Program-made: the position numbers and the translations under genes
Source of the DNA: Mesorhabditis belari
Taxonomy: Eukaryota > Nematoda > Chromadorea > Rhabditida > Rhabditidae
Length of the DNA stretch: 64,000 nucleotides
Assembly: GCA_958450365.1 (NCBI GenBank)
Contig: CAUEEP010000913.1
Coordinates: forward strand, 415,001-479,000
Direction of reading: 5' to 3'
The notes under the pieces: model-generated
Database searches by the model: none
The model's input: the letters and a program-made list of their open reading frames with translations, nothing else
Told to the model about the DNA's origin: nothing
Part shown: positions 53,958-64,000 of the stretch, one piece after another
Layout of the letters: every line of letters begins with the position of its first letter
Position numbering within the stretch: position 1 is the stretch's first letter

Positions 53958-54444
53958 CAGGGTGCGGCAAAAGTTCTGACACTTTTTTCAAACGGCTGTA
54001 TAAAACTTCAAAAAACAGTATTTGGCTCACTTTTTGTTTTTTTGCATTTGTTAACCTGTTTTTCCTTATTTACTGGGGCTACTGGGGTAAGGACATTTGG
54101 CCGTCGAATAGCCCCGATTTGAACCCCCTGGACTTCTCCGTTTGGTCGACCTTGGAAGACAAGATCTCTGGCAAGAGATTTCACACCGTGGATTCTTTGA
54201 AAGCCGCTTTGAAGAGGGCCTGGGCCGAAATCACTGTTCAGCAATGCGCGACCATCGTCGGCAACTTCCGCAAGCGATTGAAGAAGTGCATCGAGGCCAA
54301 GAGTGGAAATTTTGAACATTTTTTATGATTTTTTGTTAGTTTTGTCTTCAATAAACAATTTGTTATCGTTTTTTGATTAATATTGCCAAAGTTTGCAACT
54401 TTTATTTCTCTTAGAAAAAGTGTCAGAACTTTTGCCGCACCCTG
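53958..54444 (+). mobile_element. Short Tc1-like element, transposase 3' end
   Basis: CAGGGTGCGGCAAAAGTTCT and its complement form the ends, between TA dinucleotides (53956-53957, 54445-54446). The 487-bp interior keeps the transposase C-terminus (about 54085-54328; WPSNSPDLNPLDFSVWSTLE, KRLKKCIEAKSGNFEHFL, stop), with the front deleted. The catalytic glutamate/aspartate part NSPDLNPLD is intact but the protein is not. Confidence 0.85.
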
Positions 54445-54457
54445 TAATCTCCATACT

Positions 54458-55693
54458 AGGGTTGATGCAAATGAAATTTCGGTCGGTTTAAAATATTCTA
54501 TTTTTTTAGTCTGGAAAACTTATTTGATTTTCTTTTGTGTATTTGTACTCTTGGATATTTACTTTATTTTTACACTTTTTCGAAGTCAGAGCTTTCACTT
54601 TTTAACTTTAATTGATATTTGCTATAGATCATGGTGGATCAAAAGTATGTTGTGCGCGTGTGTCTTCTCTACAATTTCAAGATGAGCAAAAACGCTGCCA
54701 AATCACATCGTAACCTCTGTTCCGCTTTTGGAGAACAAGTTATAACCACGAGATCCTGCTAGCTCTGGTTTACCCGATTCCGAGAAGGTATTGAATCTCT
54801 TGAAGACGAACCACATGGGCATCGCTCAGCAGCGATCGATAATAATGAATTGGAACAATTTATTGAAGCCGACTCAATGCAAACAGCACGAGAGCTTGCC
54901 AAACATCTCCAATGGATCAATCAACAATTGTCCGCCATTTGGAAATAATCGGAAAGACCAATTGTAATGGACGATGGGTTCCACATGAGTTGAGCACCGA
55001 GAATCTGGGAGCACTCGTTTCGATCAGCCATATCAAGTCGAAAAGAAGCCATTTTTTTTGAGAATACCTTGACGATGGACGAGAAGTAGATTCACTTCGA
55101 TAAAATTTCTCGAAAAAGACAATGGCTCAGCAAGGGTCAAATGCCAATTCCAACTCCAAAGCCGGATTAGCATGGACACAAAGTAATTTTGTCTTGTTGG
55201 TGGAATATCATCAACGGACTTGTTTATTTCGAATTATTAGAGCCCGAGAAAACAGTTGATTCACCTTGTTTTATTCAACAGCGCAAGAAGGTTGACCAAA
55301 TTTTGCGTGAAAAGGGTTTAAATCCCTCCGTGACAATGCGCCAGCTCACATGGCGAAAGTTTTTTGTATGGAGTTAGAGGAATTAGGATGGATGGTCTTA
55401 CCACATGCGCCATTTAGTCCAAACTTATCACCATCTGATTTTCACCTCTTCAGATCGATGCAACATTTCCATGCGAATTGCCAGTTTAAGAATGCGCAAA
55501 AGGTCGAGATTTGGGTGACCGACTACTTTCAAACCCAGTAACAAGAGTTCTTCGATAAGGGGATTCGCAATCTGAAGCAACGTTAGAGAGATGTTATAGA
55601 TAACGATGGTGCTTATTGTTTGGAATAAATTGCTACCTAAAAGAATTTTGATTGGATTTTATATTTGTAAAAAACCGAAATTTCATTGTCAAA
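54458..55693 (+). mobile_element. Full-length but decayed mariner
   Basis: TAGGGTTGATGCAAATGAAA at the left and ACCGAAATTTCATTGTC at the right. Between them the mariner transposase can be followed in shifting frames: start around ATGGTGGATC at 54628, GIESLEDEPHGHR, then a 'MDEK' block, QLTWRKF and 'PHAPFSPNLSPSDFHLFRSM' (55400-55460). Stops and frameshifts are spread throughout. A partial second copy is at 60485-61112. Confidence 0.8.
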
Positions 55694-55995
55694 ATAATAC
55701 ACAGTAACGGCCACACTGAAGGCCAAAACGAACTGTAAGATGTTTTGGGGAGTTGAATGGAAACAACGAAAGCAAGGCTCATCTTCTGGACTGTTACAAA
55801 ATTGGCCAGGATTTTTTGGCCTCTCAAAATAGAAAGATCTTATCTTGTTTTTTTTGTGCATTCTTAGCATTTCTTTTGTAAAATAAAAAAAACGAATAAA
55901 AGATTTTAAGATAGCAAAATACCTGTTCAAAACAGGTTTCAAATCGTAAAAGTCTCATTTGTACAGTGGACACTTTGTTGCTTGCAGTGTTTGTA

Positions 55996-56850
55996 GGAAT
56001 ACAGGGTGCCCAAAATTACCCGAACCAGCCTCCGTTTGCAAATATTGCAAATAATTATCTGGATATTTTGAAGCAGGAAGTGCTGCCTTGGGCACAAAAA
56101 CACTTCGGAAACAAAATTTGGTTCTTTTAGCAGGATGGGGCGCTTGCCCTCAAAGCCCGAATTGTCCAAGACTCGTGTGAATGAAACTACCCGGATTTCA
56201 TTAGCTTTAAGCAGTGACCAACATCCAACCCCGATTTAAATCCGATGGATTACCCAGTCTGGAATAGAGTGTGTTCCTCGCGAGTAATGCGTTTTTAAAA
56301 AGCAAATTTGGGAAAAAATTACCGTACTTTTAGCAAAAAATTGTTGCAAAAAAATGGTGCAAAAATCACGAGCCCCGCATTATATACGACACTTTTTAAA
56401 GATACTCAGCTGATTAACTGATTTGGTGGGAAATCCCCTTTCAATGTAAAAATTATTTTTTTTTGAAAAACCTGCGCAAGAAATTGCTTTTGATATTTTT
56501 TTCGCGCAGGCGCACTTTTTAGAAAACGCATTACTCGACAATTACTCATGCAAATTTACTCGAGTAATTACTTACTCGCGAGGAACACACTCTAGTCTGG
56601 AGTGTTCTCGAATCAAAGGTCTGCTCAAAAGCACATTCAAGCATTGCTTCACTGAAAAAATCATCTCAGCAAGCTTGACTTGAACTCGATCCTGCGTATC
56701 TTTTGGCCACCATCGACGGCTTCCCAAAACGTCTCGCCGCTTGTACAACCTCCCATGGAGATATTTTCGAGAAGAAAAAACCAAATTGTTGAAAGCTAGG
56801 ATCGGCTGAGGATCATCCAGATCCAATCCGTCATCTCAAAAACATCTTTA
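55996..56850 (+). pseudogene. Tc1/IS630-type transposase relic, split by an insertion
   Basis: Frame fragments read LDILKQEVLPWAQKHFGNKI, QDGALALKARIVQD and NPDLNPMDYPVWN (56055-56268). After the element at 56272-56594 they resume as SVLESKVCSKAHSSIASLKK and LLATIDGFPKRLAA (56597-56750). It is the catalytic C-terminal part of a Tc1-like enzyme with in-frame stops. Confidence 0.75.
56272..56594. mobile_element. Foldback MITE (TGTGTTCCTCGCGAGTAATG)
   Basis: TGTGTTCCTCGCGAGTAATG at the left is inverted at 56570-56594 (CTTACTCGCGAGGAACACA). It is inserted in a transposase relic, with AGTCTGGA-type sequence on both sides (about 56258, 56596). Internal GAGTAA motifs also occur at 37135-37255. Confidence 0.75.
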
Positions 56851-57042
56851 CAAAGGAACGGCAGTGATTGGAAGATTCCAAGAATAGGAGCTATACAAGA
56901 GTCTGGCTTTTTTTTTGTTCACATCTCGTGCCCACAATTCAGCTGAATCCATTTGACCCAGGGCCAGATGTTTTTCTCAGCCTAATAAGTTTTTCACTCG
57001 GTTTTTCATTATTGGTTTTCCATCCAATCAACTAAAAAAAAA

Positions 57043-60000
57043 ATGTTTTATCCAAATGCCGTTGCAAGACAATGGATTTCGATTGCCTACAATATCATCT
57101 TCATCATCTCGACAATTCTTCTATTGGCGGCTCTCTATTTTCTACACTTTCAAAAGTCGATGACGTCAAAAACCTACAAAATCCTGCTCACTTTGCAATT
57201 GGTTGGTCTTTTGCGGCTTATTTTTTCGAGTGATTCGGTAATGAGGCAATTAAATTTGCTTTAGGATATATAGCAAATCTAGGTGATTCTAGGTGATCGG
57301 ATTCACCGACGATATCACGGCCATCTCGGCTCATTTCATCGTAATTCCCGAATTGGCCGTCTTCTTTTTGCTCACTCCAATCATCCCATCTATTGGATTC
57401 AGTATTTTTCTCGCCGTAAGTTCATGCCAAAAGAATTATGTTCCTTTGTGCACGGAAAAGGCATCAACTTTTTGAAATAGAGCCCCCTAATTTGATGCCA
57501 AATATGCAAAGAGGACGAGCAAATTCTAAACATGTGTACCAAGACCGTCTCATGTGTAAGTTGATGCATTTTTCTCATAGGTCGAATCATACCCGTAGAT
57601 CATTTCTCGTCAATCATTTCTCGTCACTCTTTCTTGAAAGTCGCATTTAAATGCCCAAATATAAAAATTCATAAGCTAGAAACGGCTTTCGATTTCTTAC
57701 CACTCAACTTCACTTGACTCTTAGGCGATTTTCTTCTTTCAATTCCATCTCAATCACGGCGTTCTCTTCATCATCGTTTTGTACAAATTCACGAGTCTCT
57801 ATCCGGAGAAAATCGTCGTTCGTCGAGTGCTATCCGTGATTGCTTTTACTTTGATTGTCATGCTCGACTTTACGTTGGAGTATTTCTTTCACGATCTCTA
57901 CTCGAGTGGACAATGTATCATCGATGTTGGCCTGGTTGGTTTTCTGAACGTCAGTATATAAAAACAACGCCTTTTTGAAAATGGTAATAGAAAAATTGCT
58001 ATCAATTACATACTGACTTGGAAAATTAAAACGAAAATTAAAGTAGTTGCAAAATAATCATGTCGACCTGTTGTTGCGCCGCTTTCTACTTCTTCTCTTC
58101 TTTTGCCCTTGTTATCTAAAAAAAAAATTGTTTAACAGATCGACTGGATAAAACATAGAAAAGAAAAAAAATTATGGTAAAACAAAACAAAAACTTACTA
58201 TTAATTACATACCGACTCGAAAAACTCCAACGAAAATGAAAGTGGTTACAGAATAATCATATCCGCCTTTACGTACGCAAGCAAAAAGATAGTGCATTTT
58301 AGAATGTCATTATCCAACAATTATTTGACCAAATGATTTGGATAAAGAATTATTTGCTCAAAATTATCCAAATAATGATTTGTCTGAGGTCAACACACCC
58401 TAATAAGCTTCGACCCAGTATTTTTCCTCTCCTAACAACTCCGCTTTTAGATCTGCGCGAGGAACAATCTGCCTTGCGAGCCGGAGATGCCTTTCATGAT
58501 GCAATGTCGTTTGACTGACTACCAATTGAAAATAATGGCCGTTGTTTTGATTGTTCTCATTCTTCTTTGTCTCACTGTCATCGGCTGCGTCTCGATGTTC
58601 GTCTATTTCTCGCGACACAACAAGACGGTGATGAGTTCGAAGACGCGCGAGATTCACCGGTATTTGTCGAAATTGCTACTGCTCCAGGTGGGTGAGAGAA
58701 GGGATAGAGAATTGCAACAGGTCATAGTCAGAATTCACTACTGCTGTCTATTTTCCGAAAAGGTTATTAGGTTGTCCAGTCATGAATGCACGCCTGTTCT
58801 TGAACAGCATACCTTAGAGCTATGCTATTTTATCAAACCCAATTCTCTATATGCTGTCCAGAACTTATTTATTACAACTTTTTGTGTTTTTGACGTCAAA
58901 CCAATTAATCTTTGATCCAATTTCTGTGTTTAGATGACCGACACGAAGTTTCGTCTCGGTGCCAGCCTTTGGTATGACTTCAAATTGGGCAAAAACGCCT
59001 CTGAATCTCATCGAATCTGCATCTCCATCGCTAAATCTGCAAAACATTTGGGAAAGATGCTATTTTGGAAAGTCAGTGTCGCCAAAGGTTTCAACGATTT
59101 CGAGAAGGAAATTAATCTTTCGAAGATGAGGACCACCAACAATAATGCAGTGCTGAAGCAGGTGATTGAACTTAATCCTCGACAAACTACACGTGGACTT
59201 GCAGAAATATTTGGAGTTCCTCAAACAATTTCCGATCATTTACATCAATTGGGGAAAACAAGCCGACAAGGGAAGTGGTTTCCTCATCTTCTCAGCGATG
59301 CCAATAAAGCTACTCGTGTCACTAAGGCGGGTATTCTTCTTCATTTGTCAAAAAATACTGGGTTTTACGATGAAATCCTTACTTGCAATGAAAAATAAAT
59401 TCAATATGATAATTCCACACGAAAACGGCAATGGCTATAACCTGGTGAAGAGCCAATACCAACACCAAAACCCGACTTCCACGGCAAGAAAGTAATGCTT
59501 ACTGTCTGGTGAACCATGTATTGCTACAAAAAGGCCTTGATCTTTCAAATGTAAAGTTTATTCAAAATCACGCCCGTCCACACGTTGCAAAGATTGCTCA
59601 ATAAAAAAAACGAAGAGTTTGGCTGGGAACCTCTCCCGCATTCGCTATATTCTCCTTCGGATTTCCATTTATTTCGCTCAATGCAAAACCATTTAGCAGG
59701 AAACATGTTCAAAGATGTTCAAGGGGTCGAAAAGTAGTAGCCGACTTCTTTTCCTCAAAACAAGCCAATTTTTACGCCGAGGCAATTCATTTTTTGCATG
59801 GAAGACGGAAAAAATATTGTTAACAGATGGTAAATATATTCTTGATTGTGCTATTAAACTCTTGCTTTTAAAATAAAGAGTTGTTGTCTTAAAAACGTGC
59901 ATTTATAACTGAACAACCTAATATTTCTTCGGATAGTCATAGAACACAGATGAACCATAAGCTAAAAATGAAATCGTCTTCTTCCAATAAGCCCTAAACA

Positions 60001-60380
60001 ACGATTTCCAGTGTGCAATCGTTTTTGTCTGCGAGGCTCTGCCGATGTCATTCGTCACGCTTGCCTTCATCAATTTCTTCCAAAGTGATTTTATTTCAAC
60101 GGGTTGGTTGTGGATGTCAAATTGGTTAATCTAAAAAGCTAAAACATGGTCAAACTGGAACACTAAGCCAACTAACGTTCTGACTTCAAATCCCTTAGTT
60201 GGCGGTCTAGCGGTGCTCGGCGCGAGCCTCCACTCGTTTTTCACGAGTGCCACCGTGATTTTTGCCTCGAAGACCTATCGTGGAGTGATCAGCGGATGGA
60301 TTCGGAAAATTCTGCCTAAATCGTGTTTACCTTATCCGCAAACTATAACAGTGGTCAGCACATCAAATACCTCAAAATGA
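57043..60380 (+). CDS. Nematode seven-transmembrane chemoreceptor (Srh/Str-like)
   Basis: Exons: 57043-57237, 57293-57415, 57725-57949, 58451-58687, 60012-60102, 60199-60380; phases agree and predict about 350 residues, the normal size for worm chemoreceptors. Hydrophobic segments: IIFIISTILLLAALYF (about 18-35), VGLLRLIF (55-62), FIVIPELAVFFLLTPII (80-97), AIFFFQFHLNHGVLFIIVLY (107-126), VLSVIAFTLIVMLDFTL (142-158), IMAVVLIVLILLCLTVIGCV (209-228), SFVTLAFINFF and LAVLGASLHSFFTSATVIF (270-313). After the last helix a SKTYRGVI stretch resembles the Srh/Sri C-terminal K-x-YR. The protein should sit in sensory cilia membranes and bind unknown odorants (family knowledge). Intron 4 carries a mariner (58767-59921). 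The subfamily is not certain. The ATG at 57043 is the only one in frame before the first helix. Confidence 0.75.
58767..59921 (+). mobile_element. Mariner in chemoreceptor intron 4
   Basis: TTAGGTTGTCCAGTCATGAA and its near-complement (CATTTATAACTGAACAACC...) lie between TA dinucleotides. The frame from 58934 gives MTDTKFRLGASLWYDFKLGK and, to 59398, an N-terminal DNA-binding part (PRQTTRGLAEIFGVPQTISD, typical mariner helix-turn-helix). Later fragments include IQNHARPHVAK and PHSLYSPSDFHLFRSM (about 59550-59690). It is broken by several stops and frameshifts. It sits wholly within an intron, so splicing can remove it. Confidence 0.85.
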
Positions 60381-60484
60381 ATTTGAAAGATTTTCCGAAT
60401 AAAGAGTAAGAATTGGTATTACAATTAAACTTTGATTGGAAAACAAGTCCACAAAAATCTTATCAGACTTTCAAAGCACAATCT

Positions 60485-61112
60485 ACTAGGTTGATGCAAA
60501 AGAAATTTCGGTCGATATAAAATGTTCTATTTTTTAAAATCTGAAAAACTTATTTGATTTTCTTTTGTTAAGTTGTAGTCTTGGATATTTACTTTATTTT
60601 TACGCTTTTTCTAGGGCAGAGCTTTCACTTTTTGGCTTTAATTGATATTTGCTATAGATCATGGTGGATCAAAAGTATGTTGCGCACGCGTGTCTTCTCT
60701 ACAATTTCAGCAAGAGCAAAAACGATCCAGAATCACATCGTGATCTCTGTTCCGCTTTTGGAGAACAAGTTATGACCACAGGATCCTGCTAGCTCTGGTT
60801 TACCCGATGCCGAGAAGGTATTGAATCTCTTGAAGACGAACCACATGGGCATCGCTCAGCAGCGATCGATAATAATGAATTGGAACAATTTATTGAAGCC
60901 GATTCAATGCAAACAACACGAGAGCCAAACATCTCCAGTGTGATTAATCAACAATTGTCCGCCATTTGGAAATAGGAAATAATCGGAAAGACCAATTGTA
61001 ATGGACGATGGGTTCCACATGAATTGAGCACCGAGAATCTTGGAGCACTCGTTTTGATCAGCCATATCTTGCTCTCAAGTCGAAAAGGAGCCATTTTTTT
61101 GAGAATAACATA
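60485..61112 (+). mobile_element. Mariner fragment, 5' half
   Basis: Begins TAGGTTGATGCAAAAGAAAT like 54458 and stays about 90% similar until CATTTTTTTGAGAATAAC, then the similarity stops. The transposase reading frame is broken. The right end is missing. Confidence 0.8.
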
Positions 61113-61573
61113 AGAGCTTTCCAATCGAGATCATATCGACAGTGATGTTTACAGGAAATGCATCTGGAAGGGTCTTCCTTTTTTTCATTCTTGATTCTTG
61201 ATCGTTATGCCCTAGCTAACATGGACTTTATTAAATAAAGCGAAACTTTTTATGAATTGATTTTACGTTAACAGCTTAAGTCAAATCAAAGGACACTTTG
61301 ATAGCATTCGAACGTTTTTTTTAAACACGATAACCCATATGACACGATGACTCATTTCTCATAAACTCATTAGTCCAAAATGTTGGGTTTTTCAGCGAAA
61401 TGTCGTCTTTCTCTCATTAAAGAAAATCAGTAAACTAAATTAACATTTATAATATAAATTATACGATAAATATGGAATCTTTAATATTTATTATATAAAC
61501 AAAGCTCAACAATTGTTATTTTATACATACAACAGAGCAAATAACAAAAGCGTCTTCAATAACTTTGTGAGCA

Positions 61574-62679
61574 TTAACCAGTCAATGGGCATGACACGCA
61601 AATGCCTGCAAGAAATATTAAGATTACTCTTGATGTACTCAAGGATACCCTTATTACACGGCAATCCATAACAACCGGCCGAACACGTTTGCACAAAGCA
61701 AAACTTTGTCAACACGCTGAGAAGGTCTGGGTAACCGGCTTGTACAAGTGGCTGGAATTTGGTAATTACGTAGTTTTTGTAATAAGAGCCTTTTTCCTTT
61801 TGAAAGAGCCTTTTCCTTGCTATTTCTAGACTCTCAAAGCTTTTAGGCTCTCACAAGCAGGGCTATTGTTCTAATAAACTGTTTGTGAGGTGCAGTATAG
61901 TGAAACAAGTTCATTCTTCTATACAAATAAGCATTAGTTCTCACCGTCAAACAATCGCAACTCTTCGTCGCCGCATTACAAGCACCTACAAGCCCACCGC
62001 AAGTCGAATCAGATTGACATGGAAGAGAGGAGACGCATGTCCAGCAGTTGCATCTATAACAGATCTCCAGGTTTTATAAAGTAAAGAAATGAATGGCAAA
62101 GAATTTATTGAACTGAATTGAAGGGGGAATTGGATCCTCGACCTTCTGCTAATACTATCTCTTAAACAGTTAGACTCTTAAAAGAAGAAACAATTTGCTC
62201 TGGGCATAGGTTTTGTAAAGTGTTGACCGACGTGTTCAGAGCGAATCCCACACACGATCCCCCGTTACAGTCGTTGTTGGTGTAACAAGCCGAGAACCAA
62301 GTGCAGGTCCCATTTGTGGAAGAGGTCGACGGATTTGTGGTTGAAATTGATTGTGCATTGAATATCTAAATACAATAAATTAGTTTTGAAAACACCAGAC
62401 AGCAGATTTAAGTCAGAGCCGACCGTCTAAACATTCTCCTCTAATACCGAAGCATTTTTTCGCTTCCCAATTGTCATTTATCCCCTGCAACATCCCGTAA
62501 AATCATTATTTCATTCTTTGTGTGTTTACCACAAAAACAAACAGTATCTGCATTGTAAAATATAAGAGACTAAGCATAAAAGAGTTAGTTTACTTCTGTC
62601 AAAGGTAGGGAAAAAGTCTTACCTCAACAAATATGGCTAAAACGAATAAGGTCACGGCACGAATTTTGATATCTGGCAT
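61574..62679 (-). CDS. Small secreted cysteine-rich protein, exon structure partly uncertain
   Basis: Minus strand. Exon 62623-62679 starts MPDIKIRAVTLFVLAIFVE, a signal peptide (an upstream in-frame ATG at 62709 is less suitable). Next exon 62162-62365 adds IFNAQS...NGTCTWFSACYTNNDCNGGSC and reaches a TAA at 62162 within a tRNA-like sequence, giving an 86-residue product by itself. Further exons share the style: 61945-62053 (CWTCVSSLPCQSDSTCGGLVGACN...SCDCLT), 61658-61751 (FCFVQTCSAGCYGLP) and 61574-61605 (CICVSCPLTG, stop), joined in phase with each other. I could not find a clean junction between the second and third exons, so either two transcripts exist or the SINE has damaged one gene. 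The spaced C-x(3-5)-C pattern implies disulphides; the function is unknown. Confidence 0.5.
62105..62182 (-). other. tRNA-like sequence at exon end
   Basis: The minus strand reads AAGAGTCTAACTGTTTAAGA (A-box-like) and GGTCGAGGATCCAATTCC (B-box-like). It supplies the last codons and stop of the exon 62162-62365. Boxes are imperfect, so this is a relic. Confidence 0.45.
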
Positions 62680-63160
62680 GTTGAGAAAATGATTCTCCCA
62701 TGTTTTCATGAGCTTTTATTTAAGTTTTTTTTCTGTTTTGCTTTCCATTTTGGAGAGCTCCTGAACCCATCCAGGAACAGCTGGCCAAATAAAAGCGATC
62801 ACACGGAAATTTTTGGAGTTTCCAGCTTCCACGTTTTTATATCTTGTAAGTGTAAATAATAACAGGAAAGACCTTTTCAGCTTTTTATTTTAAGAATGAG
62901 TTTTCAGTTTTTGAGTTGACAGAACCATACAAGGATTCCGTTTTTGGAGAACTGGCAACCGGTTGTTTGTGCTAACAAATTTTATTGGATAGCTGAAGCC
63001 GCAAATTTCATAATATACAGGATGACCAGAAATAGCCCGTCCTTTTTTTTGTCTAGGCTCATATTTTTGTTATTTTTATAGACCAAAACGATTAATTTCT
63101 TTTTGAAATGACAATTCACATCGTTTTCTGTATATTTTCAAGATTTCATGTCCATTTTTA
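62680..63160. other. Flank of the secreted-protein gene
   Basis: This is upstream of the minus-strand start at 62679. AAATATAAGAG and similar AT-rich stretches occur but I see no clear TATA box at a suitable distance. The Tc1-type end at 63018-63037 is the only repeat seen. Confidence 0.3.
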
Positions 63161-63165
63161 GATTT

Positions 63166-63306
63166 GAATAAATGATGCTACAGTAACCTATAAAACGTCT
63201 GAATTTCTTAATTTCTCCTAATAAAAGCATTTCGATTCATATTCGGACGATCCTTGGTTGAAATGCGTCCGCATCGTCATCGTCCGATCCGCAAAATGCG
63301 CATATA
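63166..63306 (-). pseudogene. Inverted partial copy of the last gar-3 exon
   Basis: On the minus strand, TATATGCGCATTTTGCG, then GATCGTCCGAATATGAATCG and AATGCTTTTATTAGGAGAAA match 47972-48045, and about 50 bases of 3' flank (GACGTTTTATAG...TACTGTAGCATCATTTATTC) match 48064-48099. Between the two coding blocks an insertion of about 30 bases (CGGATCGGACGATGACGATG...) introduces a stop in the receptor frame. The ends of similarity are sharp on both sides. Confidence 0.85.
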
Positions 63307-63394
63307 TTAGATTGTAAACTAAGTCTTGACCCGCTCAGCAAAGTTTCGAAATTTTCTTTACATTTAGTCACGGAGCCCCCTTTTTTTTCTTCAA

Positions 63395-63850
63395 TTGGCT
63401 TATCAGTTCTTTATCCAAAAACACAATCCAGAAAGCCAAATGCTCTTTTATATTTTTTTCTTGATTATTTATTCAAATGCTACTCCAAATCTACCAACCG
63501 GGCATTTCCGAAATGTAATGTTGTACGAGTTTAAAAAAAGTGACTTCTATCTCTGTTGCTCTGGCAAATATCAGGCAAACATCAAGAGCATGTATGGGGT
63601 GACTCTTCTTCCGAAAGTACAATAAAGTACTGGTTCCACAAATTCAGAAATGGGGACATTTTTCTCGAGGATGAAGACCGATCGGGTTGAATCAGAGAGC
63701 TTGAAAATGCAGATATTCTTCAAAAAAATTCGCGAAAGAAATGTTGTTTTTTGCAAAAAAATTGAAACAACTTATTGGGCCCGATCCAATACTAACAACA
63801 AGAGAGCTTGCCAAACATCTCCAATGTGATCAATCAATTTCAAACAATTA
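63395..63850 (+). pseudogene. Mariner transposase N-terminal relic
   Basis: Frame pieces HFRNVMLYEFKKS (63502-63540), YWFHKFRNGDIFLEDEDRSG (about 63629-63690, shifted frame) and a following LLGP...NNKRACQTSPM give the paired helix-turn-helix start of a mariner transposase. The rest is lost. A B-type terminus ACAGGATGACCAGAAATAGC lies at 63018-63037. Confidence 0.7.
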
Positions 63851-64000
63851 GGGAATTATTTGAAAGTTATTTTTCAATCATTTTTATAACCAACAAGTAA
63901 TAACTGTTTTTCTTTCGAAATTTCTGTTTTGTCAGCTCCGAGCCAAACTGATATTTTAGTTACTATTGTTATTATTGAATGATTTGTCTATTCTTATGCA

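Noticed and set aside
57438..57650. 70-residue frame in the chemoreceptor region
   Set aside because: Lies in the intron between exons 57293-57415 and 57725-57949 and has no membrane segment or family match.
61602..61829. 75-residue plus-strand frame
   Set aside because: Antisense to the cysteine-rich exon 61658-61751, which has proper splice sites and a conserved cysteine pattern on the minus strand.

Overview
The window is AT-rich nuclear DNA from a nematode. The evidence is: spliced genes with TTTCAG-type 3' splice sites and several introns of only about 37-55 nt; a muscarinic acetylcholine receptor matching the worm GAR-3 type; a domain of the nematode-specific major sperm protein (MSP) family; and a nematode-type seven-transmembrane chemoreceptor. 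I cannot name the species. All gene models below were built by hand from splice signals, reading-frame phase and family motifs.

Layout. About 1-30 kb (gene-poor): no complete gene is recognised. This part holds microsatellites, minisatellites, foldback elements (MITEs) and Tc1/mariner relics, including a 1.6 kb near-perfect palindrome of a Tc1-like element (14883-16493), nested insertions with related uninterrupted copies elsewhere in the window, and a small CCAAT/GC-box/TATA repeat family. About 30.7-48.1 kb (+): one large gene, gar-3-like, with 20 coding exons in continuous phase predicting 618 residues. Its introns are full of mobile elements, tRNA-like sequences and satellites. About 50.1-52.7 kb (-): parts of three unrelated genes lie close together: a 5'-incomplete MSP-domain gene, a single fibronectin-III exon resembling DCC/UNC-40/neogenin, and the 3' half of a makorin RING E3 ligase. 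About 53-56.9 kb: a cluster of Tc1/mariner relics. About 57.0-60.4 kb (+): a six-exon chemoreceptor of about 350 residues with a mariner in its fourth intron. About 61.6-62.7 kb (-): exons of a small secreted cysteine-rich protein, with a tRNA-like sequence at the apparent end of one exon. About 63.2 kb (-): an inverted partial copy of the last gar-3 exon, beside a mariner helix-turn-helix relic.

The genes do not form an operon or a pathway. The recognisable roles are neuromuscular acetylcholine signalling (gar-3-like), chemosensation, sperm (MSP family), ubiquitin ligation (makorin) and secretion. The main theme is heavy remodelling by TA-targeted DNA transposons and their non-autonomous derivatives, with partial gene duplication. 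No rRNA gene, CRISPR array or prokaryote-type feature was seen.
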